Assembly (NCBI GenBank): GCA_016219425.1
Contig: JACRNB010000011.1
Location: 124,001 to 188,000 of the forward strand
Length of the DNA: 64,000 nt
Reading direction: 5' to 3'
From: Betaproteobacteria bacterium
GTDB taxonomy: Bacteria > Pseudomonadota > Gammaproteobacteria > Burkholderiales > Thiobacillaceae
Shown: positions 62,051 through 64,000 of the stretch, in pieces
How the letters are laid out: the number at the start of each line of letters is the position of its first letter
Position numbering within the stretch: the first letter of the stretch is position 1
Notes under the pieces: model-generated
What the model saw: the letters and a program-made list of their open reading frames with translations, nothing else
The model's database searches: none
Told to the model about the DNA's origin: nothing
Position numbers and translations under genes: made by a program

Positions 62051-62989
62051 ATGCTGATCCGCCGCCCCGCCGACACCCTTCCTTCTGAAATCACCCCCCA
62101 GGCGATCTACCGGGACCGCCGCGAATTCCTCCGCGCTGCGGGCGGCCTGGCGCTGGCCGGCGGTCTCGGCCTGACGAGCGATGACGTGGCGGCGGCCAAA
62201 CTCGCCAACACCCGGCCCGGCCCCTACAGCACCGGCGAGGAGATGACCTCCTACAAGAACATCACCACCTACAACAACTTCTACGAATTCGGCACGGACA
62301 AGGCCGACCCGGCGCGCACCGCCGGCAGCCTGCGGCAACGGCCCTGGACGGTGCAGGTGGACGGCCTGGTACGGCGTCCCGGCAGTTACGACCTCGACGC
62401 CCTGCTGAAACTGGCGCCGCTGGAGGACCGCATCTACCGCATGCGTTGCGTCGAGGGCTGGTCGATGGTGATCCCCTGGGTGGGCTACCCGCTGCACGAA
62501 CTGATCCGCCGGGTGGAGCCGCTGGGCAGCGCGAAATTCGTGGAGTTCACCACCCTGGCCGACCGCGCGCAGATGCCCGGCGTGCACGCCCCGGTGCTGC
62601 ACTGGCCGTATACCGAAGGCCTGCGCCTGGACGAGGCGCTACACCCGCTCACCCTGCTGGCCGTCGGCCTCTATGGCGAGACCCTGCCGAACCAGAACGG
62701 CGCCCCGGTGCGCATCGTGACGCCGTGGAAATACGGTTTCAAAAGCGCGAAATCCATCGTCCGCATCCGCTTTGTCGAAGCCCAGCCGGAATCGTCCTGG
62801 ATGCGCGCCGCGCCGCGCGAGTACGGCTTCTATTCCAACGTCAACCCGGACGTGGAGCACCCGCGCTGGAGCCAGGCGAAGGAGCGCCGCATCGGCGAAT
62901 TCACCAAGCGCAAGACCCTGATGTTCAACGGCTATGGCGAACAGGTGGCGCAGATGTACTCGGGCCTGGATCTGCGCAAGTTCTTCTGA
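62051..62989 (+). CDS. msrP: Protein-methionine-sulfoxide reductase catalytic subunit
   Basis: Tat-like [27 protein letters not shown] molybdopterin Cys, YedY family. Confidence 0.96.
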   Translation: MLIRRPADTLPSEITPQAIYRDRREFLRAAGGLALAGGLGLTSDDVAAAKLANTRPGPYSTGEEMTSYKNITTYNNFYEFGTDKADPARTAGSLRQRPWTVQVDGLVRRPGSYDLDALLKLAPLEDRIYRMRCVEGWSMVIPWVGYPLHELIRRVEPLGSAKFVEFTTLADRAQMPGVHAPVLHWPYTEGLRLDEALHPLTLLAVGLYGETLPNQNGAPVRIVTPWKYGFKSAKSIVRIRFVEAQPESSWMRAAPREYGFYSNVNPDVEHPRWSQAKERRIGEFTKRKTLMFNGYGEQVAQMYSGLDLRKFF

Positions 62990-63618
62990 TGGCCGCACCC
63001 ATGCCTCCCCGCCCGTTCACCCTCATCAAGGCCGCCCTGTTCCTCGTCTGCCTGGGGCCGTTGCTCGACCTCACCTATGGCGTGATCGCCGACACCCTGG
63101 GGGCCAACCCGATCGAGGCGCTGACCCGCGGCCTCGGCGACTGGGCGTTGCGTTTTCTGCTGATCACCCTGGCGGTGACCCCGTTGCGCCGTCTCAGCGG
63201 TGCGGCCTGGCTGCTCAGGCTGCGCCGCATGCTGGGCCTGTACGCCTTCTTCTATGCCCTGCTGCATGTCCTGAGTTACGTCTGGCTGGACCAGTTCTTC
63301 GATGGGGCCGCGATCCTGAAGGACGTCTTCAAGCGTCCGTTCATCAGCGTCGGATTCGCCTCTTTCCTGCTGCTGATCCCCCTGGCGGCGACCTCCACCA
63401 ACACCATGATCCGGCGTCTCGGCGGAGCGCGCTGGCAGGCCCTGCACCGCACGGTCTACGCCATCGGCCTGTTCGCCGTGCTGCACTTCTGGTGGATGGT
63501 GAAGCAGGACATCACCCAGCCAGCCCTGTATGCCGCCACCCTGGCGCTGCTGCTGGGAGTTCGGGTGTATTGGGCCGTGCTGCCCGGGGTGGTGGGTAAC
63601 ATCATCCACCGTAGCTGA
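62989..63618 (+). CDS. msrQ: Heme-binding membrane subunit MsrQ
   Basis: Ferric-reductase-like TM protein overlapping msrP stop; RRMLGLYAFFYALLHVLSYVWLDQ. Confidence 0.95.
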   Translation: MAAPMPPRPFTLIKAALFLVCLGPLLDLTYGVIADTLGANPIEALTRGLGDWALRFLLITLAVTPLRRLSGAAWLLRLRRMLGLYAFFYALLHVLSYVWLDQFFDGAAILKDVFKRPFISVGFASFLLLIPLAATSTNTMIRRLGGARWQALHRTVYAIGLFAVLHFWWMVKQDITQPALYAATLALLLGVRVYWAVLPGVVGNIIHRS

Positions 63619-63827
63619 TGCCGGTCACCCCTTGCGCCCCAGCCCCGAGCGTGGAATTCATGAAGCGCTATGACGAGGCGTTGCCCGTCAAACTGAGAAA
63701 CCAGCTGGCTGACCGGTTTCCCACAGCTACCACACCCCTCTCGGCGGACACCCCTTCATTCCCTGCTGGAGAAAACGTCAACAGTCTGGGAGAACAGGTC
63801 GGCGTACTGATCGACACATTTTCCTGA
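63618..63827 (+). CDS. Hypothetical short protein
   Basis: ORF overlapping msrQ stop; no recognised motif. Confidence 0.3.
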   Translation: MPVTPCAPAPSVEFMKRYDEALPVKLRNQLADRFPTATTPLSADTPSFPAGENVNSLGEQVGVLIDTFS

Positions 63828-64000
63828 GCATCTATTGAAAGCGCCAAACATGGCTCACAAAAACACGCACCGATACCTGTTTGTCGCCTCGGCTCACAGC
63901 CCTGTCCTCACCGCGAAGACGCGAAAGATGAGGTGAGTTCGGTGCATCACAGGCGTATGCCTCACGGGGGGAACGCCACCGTGAGGCTCGTGGTGAAGTT

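Noticed and set aside
60411-62057. 548-aa plus-strand ORF antisense to the HvfA/B-like genes
   Set aside because: Low-complexity LALATLAL stretch is the antisense of the KCG repeats; the minus strand has the coherent RiPP operon.

Overview
GC-rich proteobacterial chromosome segment, probably from a sulfur-oxidising beta- or gammaproteobacterium (inferred from gene content, not tested). Main blocks: the gatC(partial)-gatA-[Uma2]-gatB operon; pyrE, ispB, tRNA-Pro and tRNA-Thr; a methylcitrate-cycle cluster prpE-prpB-prpC-prpD followed by a toxin-antitoxin pair and a duplicated prpD 3' end; a LapD-like c-di-GMP receptor next to a thioredoxin/LapG-like fusion; a full reverse dissimilatory sulfite reductase operon (dsrABEFHCMKLJOP, then dsrN, dsrR and cysG) on the minus strand; a divergent plus-strand block with a 79-aa protein, an orphan Cas6/Cmx6-like RAMP protein, a cysteine-less DsrC paralogue, a rhodanese, an unknown protein and a TauD-like dioxygenase; a Czc-type metal efflux cluster; rpoD, tRNA(CAT), xseB, ispA, dxs, folE2; a diguanylate cyclase, DoxX, glucokinase; mtnA plus a class II aldolase; ubiJ-[toxin remnant/YgiT]-ubiB; an HvfABC/bufferin-like RiPP metallophore cluster; and msrPQ. 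The strongest candidates for undescribed biology are the orphan Cas6-like/DsrC-like operon beside dsr, the Trx-LapG fusion whose catalytic Cys is replaced by Ser, and the KCG-repeat RiPP cluster. All calls come from reading translations and motifs; no database search was run.
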